64,000 bases of DNA, from contig ONUH01000001.1 in NCBI GenBank assembly GCA_900321035.1, forward strand, positions 248,001 through 312,000, given 5' to 3'. Source of the stretch: an uncultured Selenomonadales bacterium. GTDB taxonomy: Bacteria; Bacillota; Negativicutes; Selenomonadales; Selenomonadaceae. Shown in pieces: positions 43,798 to 51,937 of this stretch; the first letter of the stretch is position 1; the number at the start of each line of letters is the position of its first letter. Below the pieces are notes generated by a model that saw nothing but the letters and a program-made list of their open reading frames with translations, was not told the DNA's origin and did no database searches. The position numbers and the translations under genes were made by a program.

Positions 43798-44609
43798 TTT
43801 TGATATACCTCCCTGATGATCCAGTCCGGAGTCGAGGCCCCGGCTGTGATCCCAATTTTCTTGATATCGTGAAACCATTCGTCCTCAAGTTCGGACGCCG
43901 TTTCAATATGATGAACAACGGTCTTTTCCGCGCAAAGCTGCGCGAGACGCGTGGTGTTCGCACTGTTCTTCCCGCCGATGACGAGCATCATGTCCACTTC
44001 CGCCGCGAGAGCAAGCGCCGCAGACTGCCTCTGATCCGTCGCCGTACAGATGGTCCTGAGGATACGGACGTCGTTCGATTTCGCGATGAGCCGCGCCGCT
44101 ATGGACTGGAAGTTCGCGCCGGAACAAGTCGTCTGGGCTACGATGCCGAGCTTCGCAAAAGGAGAAAGGCCTTCCGCTTCTTCCTCCGTCTCAACGACGG
44201 TCGCATGGCCGCCGGCCCATTCCAAGATGCTCTTGACTTCCGGATGCTGCTTTTCGCCGATGATCACGACGCTGTAGCCGTCTTGAGCCAGCCGATACGC
44301 CGCTTTCTGCGCCTTCTTCACATGCGGGCAGGTGGCGTCTACAAGCCGAATCGGACGTTTTTCCGCCTTTTCATACACTTCAGGCCCGACGCCGTGGGAT
44401 CGGATGATAACCGTCCCTCCGTCCGGCACTTCGTCGACGGAATCCACGGAACCGACGCCTTCTTCTTCCAGGCGGGCGACCATTTGCGGATTGTGGATAA
44501 TCGGCCCCAGCGTCGAAGCGTTTCCGCTCTCCGCGCTGTCGCGCGCAAGCCGGATTGCACGTTTGACGCCGTAACAAAAGCCGAGATATTCCGCCAAAAT
44601 CACTTCCAT
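43785..44609 (-). CDS. ispH: 4-hydroxy-3-methylbut-2-enyl diphosphate reductase IspH
   Basis: A 274-residue [4Fe-4S] enzyme of the MEP isoprenoid pathway. Cluster ligands C12 (GFCYGVKRA), C94 (DATCPHV) and C188 (TICTATDQRQ) are present, as are the catalytic THC-like SHG and NSANTTRLAQ segments. It is encoded between plsC and rpsA and overlaps the latter by 4-13 nt, depending on the S1 start. Confidence 0.96.
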   Translation of the reverse strand: MEVILAEYLGFCYGVKRAIRLARDSAESGNASTLGPIIHNPQMVARLEEEGVGSVDSVDEVPDGGTVIIRSHGVGPEVYEKAEKRPIRLVDATCPHVKKAQKAAYRLAQDGYSVVIIGEKQHPEVKSILEWAGGHATVVETEEEAEGLSPFAKLGIVAQTTCSGANFQSIAARLIAKSNDVRILRTICTATDQRQSAALALAAEVDMMLVIGGKNSANTTRLAQLCAEKTVVHHIETASELEDEWFHDIKKIGITAGASTPDWIIREVYQKCQM

Positions 44610-44663
44610 AAGATTACCACATCACCCAGCCTTTTACAAGCTAATTTAGAGTATAACATAAAT

Positions 44664-45245
44664 CTACCGATTTTCGCTATGAAAATTTTTTAATTTAATG
44701 ATTTCCTTGCGAATTTTTTGCGAGAACGCATCCAGCGCCTCACGATCCGCCTTTCCTTCAAATCGCAGCGGCTCGCCGTAAGCGACTTTCAAAAGTTTCA
44801 TTTTATCGGTTCCCATAATGGCGGCCGGAACCACGGGCGCGCCGCTCATCGCGGCGAGAAGCGCGACGCCCGCGCCGAACTTATGGACCTCTCCGTCTTT
44901 GCTGCGCGTCCCTTCAGGAAAAATGCCGACGCAGCGGCCTGCGCGAAGCTCCTTCACCGCAGCTTTGACCGCCGAACGGTCAGCCGCGCCGCGCCGCACG
45001 GGAAACGCAAACAGCCACCGGATAACCGTGCCGAAAATCGGGATCTCAAAAAGTTCCTGCTTCGCCATATAGCTGACGGGGCGCTGCAAAAAGCTGGCGA
45101 GGAACGGCGGGTCCCAGTTGCTCATGTGGTTCGCCGCGACAATCACGCCGCCCTCCTGCGGCATATTTTCCGCGCCGTAGTCCTTCGCGCCAAGCAAACG
45201 AAAAAAAGCGGGAAAAATCACGTGAAGTATCCGATACAGTATCAT
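44664..45245 (-). CDS. plsC: 1-acyl-sn-glycerol-3-phosphate acyltransferase
   Basis: A 193-residue PlsC-type acyltransferase: NHMSNWD (the HX4D catalytic motif) and FPEGTRS (substrate phosphate binding). A hydrophobic N terminus suggests membrane association. It makes phosphatidic acid in phospholipid synthesis. Starts 6 nt after cmk. Confidence 0.93.
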   Translation of the reverse strand: MILYRILHVIFPAFFRLLGAKDYGAENMPQEGGVIVAANHMSNWDPPFLASFLQRPVSYMAKQELFEIPIFGTVIRWLFAFPVRRGAADRSAVKAAVKELRAGRCVGIFPEGTRSKDGEVHKFGAGVALLAAMSGAPVVPAAIMGTDKMKLLKVAYGEPLRFEGKADREALDAFSQKIRKEIIKLKNFHSENR

Positions 45246-45251
45246 CGCCCG

Positions 45252-45905
45252 TCACCCGCACAATTCCATGACTTTCTCCACGACGCGCGCAATCGGCATT
45301 CCCGTCGTATCCAGCAGCACAGCTTCCGGCACGCGCACCAGCGGCGAGATTTCCCTTTCGCTGTCCGCCTTGTCACGAGCGGCGATTTCCGCCTCCAATT
45401 TTTCAATCGGCTCGTCATACCCCTTCGCCTTCATTTCTTTCCAGCGGCGAAGCGCCCGCTCCCCGATAGACGCCGTCAGGAATATCTTGACGTCGGCGTT
45501 CGGCAGCACGTTGGATGCGATGTCTCGTCCGTCCATGACGACGCCTCCGTCCGCCGCCATTTTCCGCTGCAGTTCCACCATCTTTGCGCGCACCGGCCCG
45601 AGCTGGGCAACCTTCGATACGAGCGCCGTCACCTGCGGCGTACGAATCGAGTCCGTAACATCGGTATCGTCCGCAAAGACGCGTACGACGTCTCCGATGA
45701 ACCGCAGCCGCACGTCGAGTTTTTCCGCTATGCCAACGATATTCCCGTCTGTCGGTTCCACGCCCGCGTCCAGCACTTTCCATGCGACCGCGCGATACAT
45801 CGCGCCGGTGTCGATGTAGATATAGCCGAGTTTCTCTGCCACCAATTTCGCTATCGTACTTTTGCCCGCGCCTGCAGGCCCGTCGATGGCCACCGTCTTT
45901 TTCAT
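45252..45905 (-). CDS. cmk: cytidylate kinase
   Basis: A 217-residue CMP/dCMP kinase: AIDGPAGAGKSTIAKLVAEK is the P-loop, YIDTGAMYRAVAW the acceptor region, MDGRDIASNVLPNA the CMP-binding part and FLTASIGERA the LID start. The ATG at 45905 follows GGGGGAGAG; a TTG five codons upstream is unlikely. Adjacent aroA-cmk-plsC-ispH-rpsA order is common in Firmicutes. Confidence 0.95.
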   Translation of the reverse strand: MKKTVAIDGPAGAGKSTIAKLVAEKLGYIYIDTGAMYRAVAWKVLDAGVEPTDGNIVGIAEKLDVRLRFIGDVVRVFADDTDVTDSIRTPQVTALVSKVAQLGPVRAKMVELQRKMAADGGVVMDGRDIASNVLPNADVKIFLTASIGERALRRWKEMKAKGYDEPIEKLEAEIAARDKADSEREISPLVRVPEAVLLDTTGMPIARVVEKVMELCG

Positions 45906-45925
45906 GCCGCTCTCCCCCAAAAATA

Positions 45926-47227
45926 TTATTGCAAATCCGTCAAGGTTTTATAAAACGACGGATAGGAAATATCCACGCACTCCGGATTTTCTATCGTCAC
46001 GCCGTCGCCCGCCGCGCCTGCGACCGCCAGCGACATCGCCATGCGGTGATCGTCGTAAGAGAAACACGACCCGTGACGAATCTTTTTCACGCCGCCGTGA
46101 ATCACAAGGCCGTCCTCCGATTCCTCGACGCAAGGCGCCAACTTATTATACTCGACGGCGACGGCGTGCAGGCGGTCGGTCTCCTTGACGCGAAGCTCCC
46201 CCGCATCCGAGATCACCGTGTCGCCGTCGGCGAAAAGCGCCGCCACCGCGAGAATCGGGATTTCGTCGATCAACCGCGGAATGATTGCGCCGCCGAAGGA
46301 AACGCCGCGAAGCTTCGCCGAACGGACGCGAACGTCCGCAATCGGCTCGCCGCCGCTCTCCCGCTCATTCAAAAGCTCGATATTCGCACCCATATCGCAG
46401 AGAACGTCGAGAACGCCGGTGCGCGTCGGATTGACGCCGACCCCTTTCAGCAAGAGGTCGCTCCCTTCGATAATCGACGCCGCCACGAGCCAAAATGCCG
46501 CCGAACTGATGTCCCCCGGCACTTCGATTGCTTCAGGCGCGGAAAGTTTCGATACCGCGCGGCAGGAAACGCGCGTGCCGTCCTGCCGTATCTCCGCGCC
46601 GAACGCGCGAAGCATCCGCTCCGTATGGTCGCGGGAAGGGAACGGCTCTATCACCGTCGTCTCCCCCCCGGCTCGAAGCCCCGCGAGCAGTATCGCCGAT
46701 TTCACCTGCGCGCTGGCCATCGGCATCTTATATTCGATGCCGTGCAATGGCGTTTCGGCGGGCAAAACCGTAATCGGCAAATATTTTCCTCCGGCCCTGC
46801 CGACGATTCGCGCGCCCATTTGCGAAAGAGGCGTAATCACGCGGCCCATCGGGCGGCGATAAAGCGCCGCGTCGCCGGTGAATGTCGAAAGAAACGGCTG
46901 CGGCGCCAAGAGTCCCATCATCAGTCGAAGCATCGTACCCGAGTCGCCCGCGTCAAGGATTCCCGACGGCTCGGTCAGCCCGTCGAATCCTCGCCCCGTC
47001 ACGTCCAGCGTCGCATCATCCGACCATCGCACGGAAACGCCCAACGCTTCCATTGCCGCCGCCGTCGAAAGACAATCCGCCGCGTGCAGAAAATTCGTGA
47101 TGTGCACGGGCGTATCGCAAAGTCCCGCCAGCATCACGCTCCGATGGGAAACGGACTTGTCGCCCGGAATCTCTATCTCGCCCCGAAGCCCTCCGACAAC
47201 CCGCGAAATTTCTTTTTTACTTTCCAT
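45926..47227 (-). CDS. aroA: 3-phosphoshikimate 1-carboxyvinyltransferase
   Basis: A 433-residue EPSP synthase: IPGDKSVSHRSVM at the N terminus, AGDSGTMLRLMMGLLA, RPMGRVITPL, KVSAQVKSAILLAG-type segment (SAQVKSAILLAGLRAGGE) and a C-terminal DDHRMAMSLAVAG. It makes EPSP in the shikimate pathway. A GGAG site precedes the ATG. First gene of its operon. Confidence 0.95.
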   Translation of the reverse strand: MESKKEISRVVGGLRGEIEIPGDKSVSHRSVMLAGLCDTPVHITNFLHAADCLSTAAAMEALGVSVRWSDDATLDVTGRGFDGLTEPSGILDAGDSGTMLRLMMGLLAPQPFLSTFTGDAALYRRPMGRVITPLSQMGARIVGRAGGKYLPITVLPAETPLHGIEYKMPMASAQVKSAILLAGLRAGGETTVIEPFPSRDHTERMLRAFGAEIRQDGTRVSCRAVSKLSAPEAIEVPGDISSAAFWLVAASIIEGSDLLLKGVGVNPTRTGVLDVLCDMGANIELLNERESGGEPIADVRVRSAKLRGVSFGGAIIPRLIDEIPILAVAALFADGDTVISDAGELRVKETDRLHAVAVEYNKLAPCVEESEDGLVIHGGVKKIRHGSCFSYDDHRMAMSLAVAGAAGDGVTIENPECVDISYPSFYKTLTDLQ

Positions 47228-47360
47228 TCTTTTACTCCACTTTCAAAATCAACACATTGATTTTCGTACTTGTCACTAATTTTTAATTATACCATGTTTC
47301 TTTCGATTTCGCATTGAAAAGGCGGAACAGAGATTTTGTGCGGCGACTCCGAAAGCCTTT

Positions 47361-47747
47361 CTACAAGGCGCATAAATCAAGAAGCTGACAAATTCCTTCG
47401 ACGGTTATGATTTTGACGCGCCGCCCTTGTCCTATGGCCGACAAATCTGCTCCGCCCTCCACAACATAGAACGCCCCCGCCGTGAGAGCGCAAGCGATGA
47501 ACTTATCTTCATCGGGCTCCGGCTTAACGATATGCAGGTGCGAGGTAAACGGGAGCACAAGGTTTTCGCGAAGGGAGCCTCCCTTCTTCGTCCCAACCTC
47601 CGCGATAACAGCCTCATATTCCCCCACGATTTCCCGCGTGGCATAGGCCTCAAGGGTTCCCCGCACCACCGCCTTGATAATCCGCCGGGGCAGTCCGCCG
47701 AGGAAGAACGCCGAGACGACCACGCCGGTGTCTATGACGATGTTCAT
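47361..47747 (-). CDS. PIN-domain toxin (ribonuclease-like)
   Basis: A 128-residue PIN domain: IDTGVVVSAFFLGG with the first acidic residue, a conserved Glu in REIVGEYEAVI, the DEDKFIACAL motif and a late GGADLS. These acidic residues form a Mg-dependent nuclease site. It resembles the COG1569-type putative toxins. ATG overlaps the AbrB stop (ATGA), the standard antitoxin-toxin order. Confidence 0.82.
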   Translation of the reverse strand: MNIVIDTGVVVSAFFLGGLPRRIIKAVVRGTLEAYATREIVGEYEAVIAEVGTKKGGSLRENLVLPFTSHLHIVKPEPDEDKFIACALTAGAFYVVEGGADLSAIGQGRRVKIITVEGICQLLDLCAL

Positions 47748-48010
47748 TTTCCTTTCCTGTTCCTAACGGAACGCACGGCGTCGCTGATGTCCTTCTTCCG
47801 AATCCCGGCGTCCTTTGCCCACCCTTGCGCCTCCTCCAGCCACTCGGAAAATTCCTCCTCCGTCGGCCGCCTAAACGGCTTCATCACGATCACATTGTCC
47901 GTAGCATAGACCGCCAGCGCGTCCCCGTCGGAAATAGAAAGCGCCTCCCTTACATCTTTAGGTATCACAATCTGCCCTCGACCTTGCACCGTTACCATCT
48001 CAACGCTCAT
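47744..48010 (-). CDS. AbrB/MazE-type antitoxin
   Basis: An 88-residue swapped-hairpin DNA-binding protein. VTVQGRGQIVIPKDVREAL is the AbrB/SpoVT signature, and the acidic, helical C terminus would bind and neutralise the PIN toxin. ATG at 48010 has GGGAGG 6 nt upstream; the frame is open further but passes through the palindrome. The 51-bp palindrome just upstream is a likely autoregulatory operator. Confidence 0.85.
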   Translation of the reverse strand: MSVEMVTVQGRGQIVIPKDVREALSISDGDALAVYATDNVIVMKPFRRPTEEEFSEWLEEAQGWAKDAGIRKKDISDAVRSVRNRKGK

Positions 48011-48028
48011 GGTGTACCTCCCGATTCG

Positions 48029-48079
48029 ATAATTTTTAATCAGAAAATCAGAATTTCTGATTTTCTGATTAAAAATTAT
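48029..48079. promoter_or_regulatory. 51-bp AT-rich palindrome upstream of the TA pair
   Basis: Perfect inverted repeat with 25-bp arms around one central base (48054), built from AATCAGAAAATCAGAA units. It ends 18 nt before the antitoxin start, so it may be an AbrB/PIN operator or an mRNA hairpin. A related shorter palindrome is at 16101-16138. Confidence 0.75.
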
Positions 48080-48161
48080 TACATAGAGTCCCATGAAATG
48101 CAATAGATAAAGACAGCGGGACATCTTTAGATTTGAATGAAATTTGATCATTCCTCAAAAA

Positions 48162-48199
48162 CAAAGAAGAGGCTACCCATTTATGGCAGTCTCTTCTTC
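48162..48199 (-). terminator. terminator of the XRE gene
   Basis: AAGAAGAG / CTCTTCTT stem with a bulged loop on the minus strand, overlapping the XRE stop codon and followed by TTTGTTTTT. Confidence 0.6.
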
Positions 48200-48563
48200 A
48201 TTCTTTATTTTTGTATATAGCTTGTACGACATCGCGTATCATTCTTCGTTCAGATTCATTTGGAAATCGTTGGTTAATAGTGTATTGACCGGTCATCACC
48301 AATTTATCGAACTCCATAATAGGCGTTGTTTCTAAGGCAAAATCATCCTCATTGTCCAAAAGGTAATCAATGGACACATGGAAAAAATTAGCAATTTGTT
48401 TTAAGGTATTGAAATCCGGTTCCCGTATGCCTCGCTCATATCTGCTATAGGTCGCAGGAATAATATTCAATTTTTCCGCTGCTTGTTTCTGCGAAAATTC
48501 CTGATGCTCACGGAGATTACGCAACTTAGTACCGAAAATTCCGGTTGCCTTTTCCTTATCCAT
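48198..48563 (-). CDS. XRE-family transcriptional regulator
   Basis: A 121-residue regulator with an N-terminal helix-turn-helix: LRNLREHQEFSQKQAAEKLN and ATYSRYERGIREPDFNTLKQ, then FFHVSIDYLL, typical of Cro/CI HTH_3 domains. The short C terminus lacks a recognised effector domain. It is AT-richer than the core genes and faces away from two orphan genes, so it may regulate them; ATG at 48563 has only a weak ribosome site. Confidence 0.85.
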   Translation of the reverse strand: MDKEKATGIFGTKLRNLREHQEFSQKQAAEKLNIIPATYSRYERGIREPDFNTLKQIANFFHVSIDYLLDNEDDFALETTPIMEFDKLVMTGQYTINQRFPNESERRMIRDVVQAIYKNKE

Positions 48564-48625
48564 AGCAATCACCACTTCTACTATACTTCCATAAGCGGAG
48601 AAATAGCCGAATCGGATATTTCACA

Positions 48626-48654
48626 TTGACACAAACCAAAACGGATTGTATAAT
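48626..48654 (+). promoter_or_regulatory. consensus promoter of the orphan AT-rich genes
   Basis: -35 TTGACA (48626-48631) and -10 TATAAT (48649-48654), both perfect, 17-bp spacer. It lies in the divergent region beside the XRE gene. Confidence 0.85.
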
Positions 48655-48709
48655 TTAAAAGAATAATGCTTTATGGCAAAATGAAGCAGACTTTTAAGGA
48701 GGCATGACA

Positions 48710-48721
48710 ATGAAATCATAA
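48710..48721 (+). other. three-codon open reading frame after a strong ribosome site
   Basis: ATG AAA TCA TAA, 7 nt after a perfect AAGGAGG (48696-48702). It may be a leader peptide or the stub of a lost small gene. The same frame continues with two more stops over the next 60 nt. Confidence 0.35.
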
Positions 48722-48822
48722 TTTCGTATGCCTTTGGAAGTGTTGTTGTAACTAGGTACAGAATAAATACCCACATTCAGATATATTACCCGAATCACCA
48801 TTAAATTAAGGAGATGCTTGAT

Positions 48823-49308
48823 ATGTCAATAGATTGCAGAAATTGTCTTGAAATTCCATTTGACTATGGTTACTTACATCTCATTTCGATTGAATGGATA
48901 AATGATGCAAAAAATGCTTCCAGCGAATCATCTGATATTTTTATGTTCTTAAATTATCCATATGCAAATTCCGACGTTGCTTTTCAATTTATGGCAGAAT
49001 TTAATCATCATTTTTTAAACAATATTTGGGAAAAACACTCTGACAAAAACTATATACAATCTTTGCTTCATTCAAATTTTTACCAGACATTATCAATAGA
49101 TTGGGGAAAAACATACGGTAGTTTTTTGGAATCGTTATCACGTCGACATAATAATAACCCATTAATAAAATGTACCTTAGCGAATACTTCTATAATTGAT
49201 TCTAATGTTGGAAGTTTTCCGATTTTTTGGAATGCCCAAAGTATACAACAATATAGTGATCTACAATTAGGATTAATGCGTAAATTTGGATTAAATCCAA
49301 AGCTGTAA
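48823..49308 (+). CDS. orphan hypothetical protein, AT-rich
   Basis: A 161-residue protein I do not recognise. It starts MSIDCRNCLEIPFDYGYLHL, with a C-x2-C pair, and is rich in Asn, Ser and aromatic residues; no signal peptide, membrane segment or known motif is visible. ATG at 48823 is 9 nt from AAGGAG; an upstream ATG (48814) touches that site and is unlikely. One line counted is 30% GC, far below the neighbours, suggesting acquisition. It is followed by a second orphan gene. Confidence 0.6.
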   Translation: MSIDCRNCLEIPFDYGYLHLISIEWINDAKNASSESSDIFMFLNYPYANSDVAFQFMAEFNHHFLNNIWEKHSDKNYIQSLLHSNFYQTLSIDWGKTYGSFLESLSRRHNNNPLIKCTLANTSIIDSNVGSFPIFWNAQSIQQYSDLQLGLMRKFGLNPKL

Positions 49309-49373
49309 ATATCTTAAAACATATAATTTCTTGAATGTGTTTCATACATTCATTACAAGGAGGTACTTTTGCT

Positions 49374-49682
49374 ATGGCATTAGAAAAAGAATTCGAACAA
49401 TGCTATAAAAAATTCTTTCCTATACAAGACTCACTAATGGATATTTTCTCAGACATGATGAATACTCCTTTTTCAAGGCAATTTTACCATCCAAGTTATG
49501 TTGAAAATAACATAGTAAGGAACGTTGATTCATACGATCTTGAAGATGGAATGTTCGGAGGAATCATAATGAAGGTAGCATTTGGTATGTTCGAAGGAGA
49601 TTTAGAGTATTTGCTTACAAAATTTAATGGGGGTTCTGAATTCAATAAAACAATGAGAGCCATTTATGCACAGTATCATTGA
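49374..49682 (+). CDS. orphan small hypothetical protein, AT-rich
   Basis: A 102-residue acidic protein of unknown family: begins MALEKEFEQCYKKFFPIQDS and contains many Met and Phe residues (MDIFSDMMN, GIIMKVAFGMFEGD). No domain recognised. AAGGAGG lies upstream of the ATG at 49374; the frame is open 13 codons before it. It sits 65 nt after the other orphan gene and before two terminators, so they are likely one transcript, possibly a toxin/immunity-type pair, but nothing in the sequence proves this. Confidence 0.6.
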   Translation: MALEKEFEQCYKKFFPIQDSLMDIFSDMMNTPFSRQFYHPSYVENNIVRNVDSYDLEDGMFGGIIMKVAFGMFEGDLEYLLTKFNGGSEFNKTMRAIYAQYH

Positions 49683-49706
49683 CAAGAAGGTGAATCTAAA
49701 TTACAG

Positions 49707-49736
49707 AAAAGCCGTCATTACAGACGGCTTTTTATT
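49707..49736 (+). terminator. terminator of the orphan gene pair
   Basis: GCCGTC attaca GACGGC hairpin (49711-49728) followed by TTTTTATTTT. Confidence 0.85.
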
Positions 49737-49741
49737 TTGCA

Positions 49742-49775
49742 CAAAAAAGCACGTCCTTTTCGGGCGTGCTTTTTT
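49742..49775. terminator. bidirectional terminator
   Basis: AAAAAAGCACGTCC / GGGCGTGCTTTTTT hairpin between convergent genes; it also ends the ribbon-helix-helix gene. Confidence 0.85.
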
Positions 49776-49791
49776 GTATATCGTGTCGGTT

Positions 49792-50661
49792 CTAAAAAAG
49801 GAAATGGAACAGCATTTCTGCGAAGTCTTGCGGGCTCATGGCGAGGAGTATCTTTTGCCGCTCCGACTTTGAGATAATTTGAACGAGCTGCATAAAAATC
49901 TTCACAGCATTCGTCTTTCCGATCATTGGCGCCGTTATGAGGACGAATGCATTCAGCGCCTCGTCGGCGGCTTTCCGAACCCCGCCGGCCCCATTCCCGG
50001 CGGACGGGAAAAGAGCGATACAGGAGTCCCTTAGGCCGGCAGAAATCTCATCGGATTTTCCGTTATACGCAGACGCCATTGCTTGAAACTGTTTATTGAA
50101 AGTATCGGAGGAAAAACCGGAAAGCATTGCGGCAAGCTGATACGGATCGACAGTGGACAATATCTGCTTTCTGGAAATCACCGGAATGTTTTCGCAAAGA
50201 TAGAAGAACCGACTCCGGCTTTTGTCAAAACCGAGCCGCGCAGCCGTCAATTCCAGGAACGCGTCGAATGCCTGATGAGCCTTGTCTAAAAGCATTTCAC
50301 CGGAAGAACTGTTTGGGGCAATGCAAAATGTTTTCATGAGCCATTTCTTCCAGGCATCATGGAGGACGCATTCCTGTCCCTCTTGCTGCTCTTTCCTTGC
50401 TTCTTTTTTGACGTCGTCAGGACGGAAGCCAACCGCTCCCTGCGGCTGGATTCCGTCAGGAGCCGGCCCTGCCCCCGCCATATCCGGTTCCTTTTTTTCC
50501 ATCGCAAGTATAGCCGCGTTTCGTTCGGCGCGCTCTTTCTCCTCGGCCAAGGCTTTCATCACGGCGCGCTTGATAAAATCAGGAACGCTCGTTTTCTGTT
50601 CCGCCGCGCACTTTTCAATCAGTTGAGCGTCGTCATGGTTGAAGGACAATGAGATTTCCAT
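49792..50661 (-). CDS. ribbon-helix-helix protein with duplicated 56-residue repeat
   Basis: A 289-residue protein with three parts. Residues 1-45 look like a ribbon-helix-helix DNA-binding domain of the DUF6290/antitoxin type (EISLSFNHDDAQLIEKCAAE, SVPDFIKRAVMKAL). Residues ~50-105 are a charged linker. Residues 128-183 and 232-287 align without gaps at 18 of 56 identical positions (for example KQIL...PYQLAAML and RQKIL...PQDFAEML). I know no family with this arrangement. The ATG at 50661 follows AGAGGAG. It is the last gene of a dacF-side operon, 23 nt after the flavoprotein gene. Confidence 0.7.
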   Translation of the reverse strand: MEISLSFNHDDAQLIEKCAAEQKTSVPDFIKRAVMKALAEEKERAERNAAILAMEKKEPDMAGAGPAPDGIQPQGAVGFRPDDVKKEARKEQQEGQECVLHDAWKKWLMKTFCIAPNSSSGEMLLDKAHQAFDAFLELTAARLGFDKSRSRFFYLCENIPVISRKQILSTVDPYQLAAMLSGFSSDTFNKQFQAMASAYNGKSDEISAGLRDSCIALFPSAGNGAGGVRKAADEALNAFVLITAPMIGKTNAVKIFMQLVQIISKSERQKILLAMSPQDFAEMLFHFLF

Positions 50662-50683
50662 GAAATCATCTCCTCTGAAAATA

Positions 50684-51934
50684 TCAGGTTCCTTTTGCAC
50701 TCCAAGTTCCCGCCGCCGCGCCCATAGAAAACGCGGCCTGCAGATTGTATCCGCCCGTAAAGCCGTCCACGTCCGCGACCTCGCCGACGAAATACAATCC
50801 CTTCACGAGCTTTGATTCCATAGTTTTGGGGTTCAGTTCTTTGACGGAAACGCCGCCCGCCGTCACAATCGCCTCGTCAATGGGGCGCGTGCCCGAAATC
50901 GTCAGCGGCAAACGCTTCAGCGTTTCCACAATCCGCAGGCGCTCTCCGCGCTCTATCTGATGCACCGGCTTGTCTTCGTCTATATAGGCGAGATCGAGCA
51001 CGGGCGAAATCATCCGTGCCGGCAAGAGATTGACCATCGCATTTTTCGCGTGCTTGTTCCTGTATTGTTCAAAATCCCGCTGCACGCGTTTTTCCAGCGT
51101 CACCTCATCCAACGCCGGCTTCAGGTCCAGCTCCATGCCGAGGGTCTCATGATTCCGCAGATACATCGCCGCCGTTCGCGACAATGTTAAGATGATCGGC
51201 CCCGTCACACCGAAGTGCGTGAACATCATTTCCCCGAAAGCCTCGCCGAGCTTTTCCCTCTGCTCGTCTTCCGAAAACAGTCGAACACGGACGTTTTTCA
51301 ACGAAAGCCCCGAAAGTTCCTTCGGCCATTCCTCTTCCGTTTCCAGCGGTACCAATGCCGGAGTCGGCGGCTCCACCGTATGCCCCACCGACACCGCCAT
51401 GCGGAATCCGTCGCCCGTCGATCCGGTGCGCGGATAAGACGCGCCGCCTGTGGCGACAATTACCGCGTCTGCAAAAAGTTCTTCTCCCGAAGCAAGCCGC
51501 ACGCCCGAAATCTTTCCGTCCTTTTCCAAGAGTTCGCGAACTTCCGTCCGGGTTCTGATTTCAACGCCAAGCGAATGCAAGCGGTGCAGCATCGCGTCCA
51601 CTGCATCGGAAGCGCGGGAACTGGCCGGAAAAACGCGCCCGCCGCGTTCTGTAACCGTAGGAACGCCCGCGTCCTCAAAAAACGCTTTCACGTCCTCGTT
51701 GTCAAAAAACCGGAGCGCGCTGTTGAGAAATACGCCGTTGCCCGGAATATTTTTTATGATGTCCGGAACCGGAGCCGCATTCGTCATATTGCAGCGGCCT
51801 TTCCCCGTAATCATCATCTTTTTGCCGACGCGTTCCATTTTTTCCAGCAACACGACCGTCCCGCCGGTTTCCGCTGCCTTTACCGCCGCCATCATACCCG
51901 CCGGGCCCGCGCCGACAATCAGGATCTTCCTCAT
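50684..51934 (-). CDS. HI0933/YhiN-family flavoprotein
   Basis: A 416-residue FAD-binding protein of the HI0933-like family. ILIVGAGPAGMMAAVKAAET is the Rossmann FAD motif; GKGRCNMTNAAP and the C-terminal TAGGVSVKELNPKTMESK and GEVADVDGFTGGYNLQAAF are diagnostic. Family members bind FAD; a physiological reaction is not established. It lies 3 nt after rluB. Confidence 0.92.
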   Translation of the reverse strand: MRKILIVGAGPAGMMAAVKAAETGGTVVLLEKMERVGKKMMITGKGRCNMTNAAPVPDIIKNIPGNGVFLNSALRFFDNEDVKAFFEDAGVPTVTERGGRVFPASSRASDAVDAMLHRLHSLGVEIRTRTEVRELLEKDGKISGVRLASGEELFADAVIVATGGASYPRTGSTGDGFRMAVSVGHTVEPPTPALVPLETEEEWPKELSGLSLKNVRVRLFSEDEQREKLGEAFGEMMFTHFGVTGPIILTLSRTAAMYLRNHETLGMELDLKPALDEVTLEKRVQRDFEQYRNKHAKNAMVNLLPARMISPVLDLAYIDEDKPVHQIERGERLRIVETLKRLPLTISGTRPIDEAIVTAGGVSVKELNPKTMESKLVKGLYFVGEVADVDGFTGGYNLQAAFSMGAAAGTWSAKGT

Positions 51935-51937
51935 CGT

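Noticed and set aside
47361..48010. Restriction-modification or abortive-infection locus around the AbrB/PIN pair
   Set aside because: No methyltransferase, nuclease partner or ATPase nearby; a simple type II toxin-antitoxin pair explains it.
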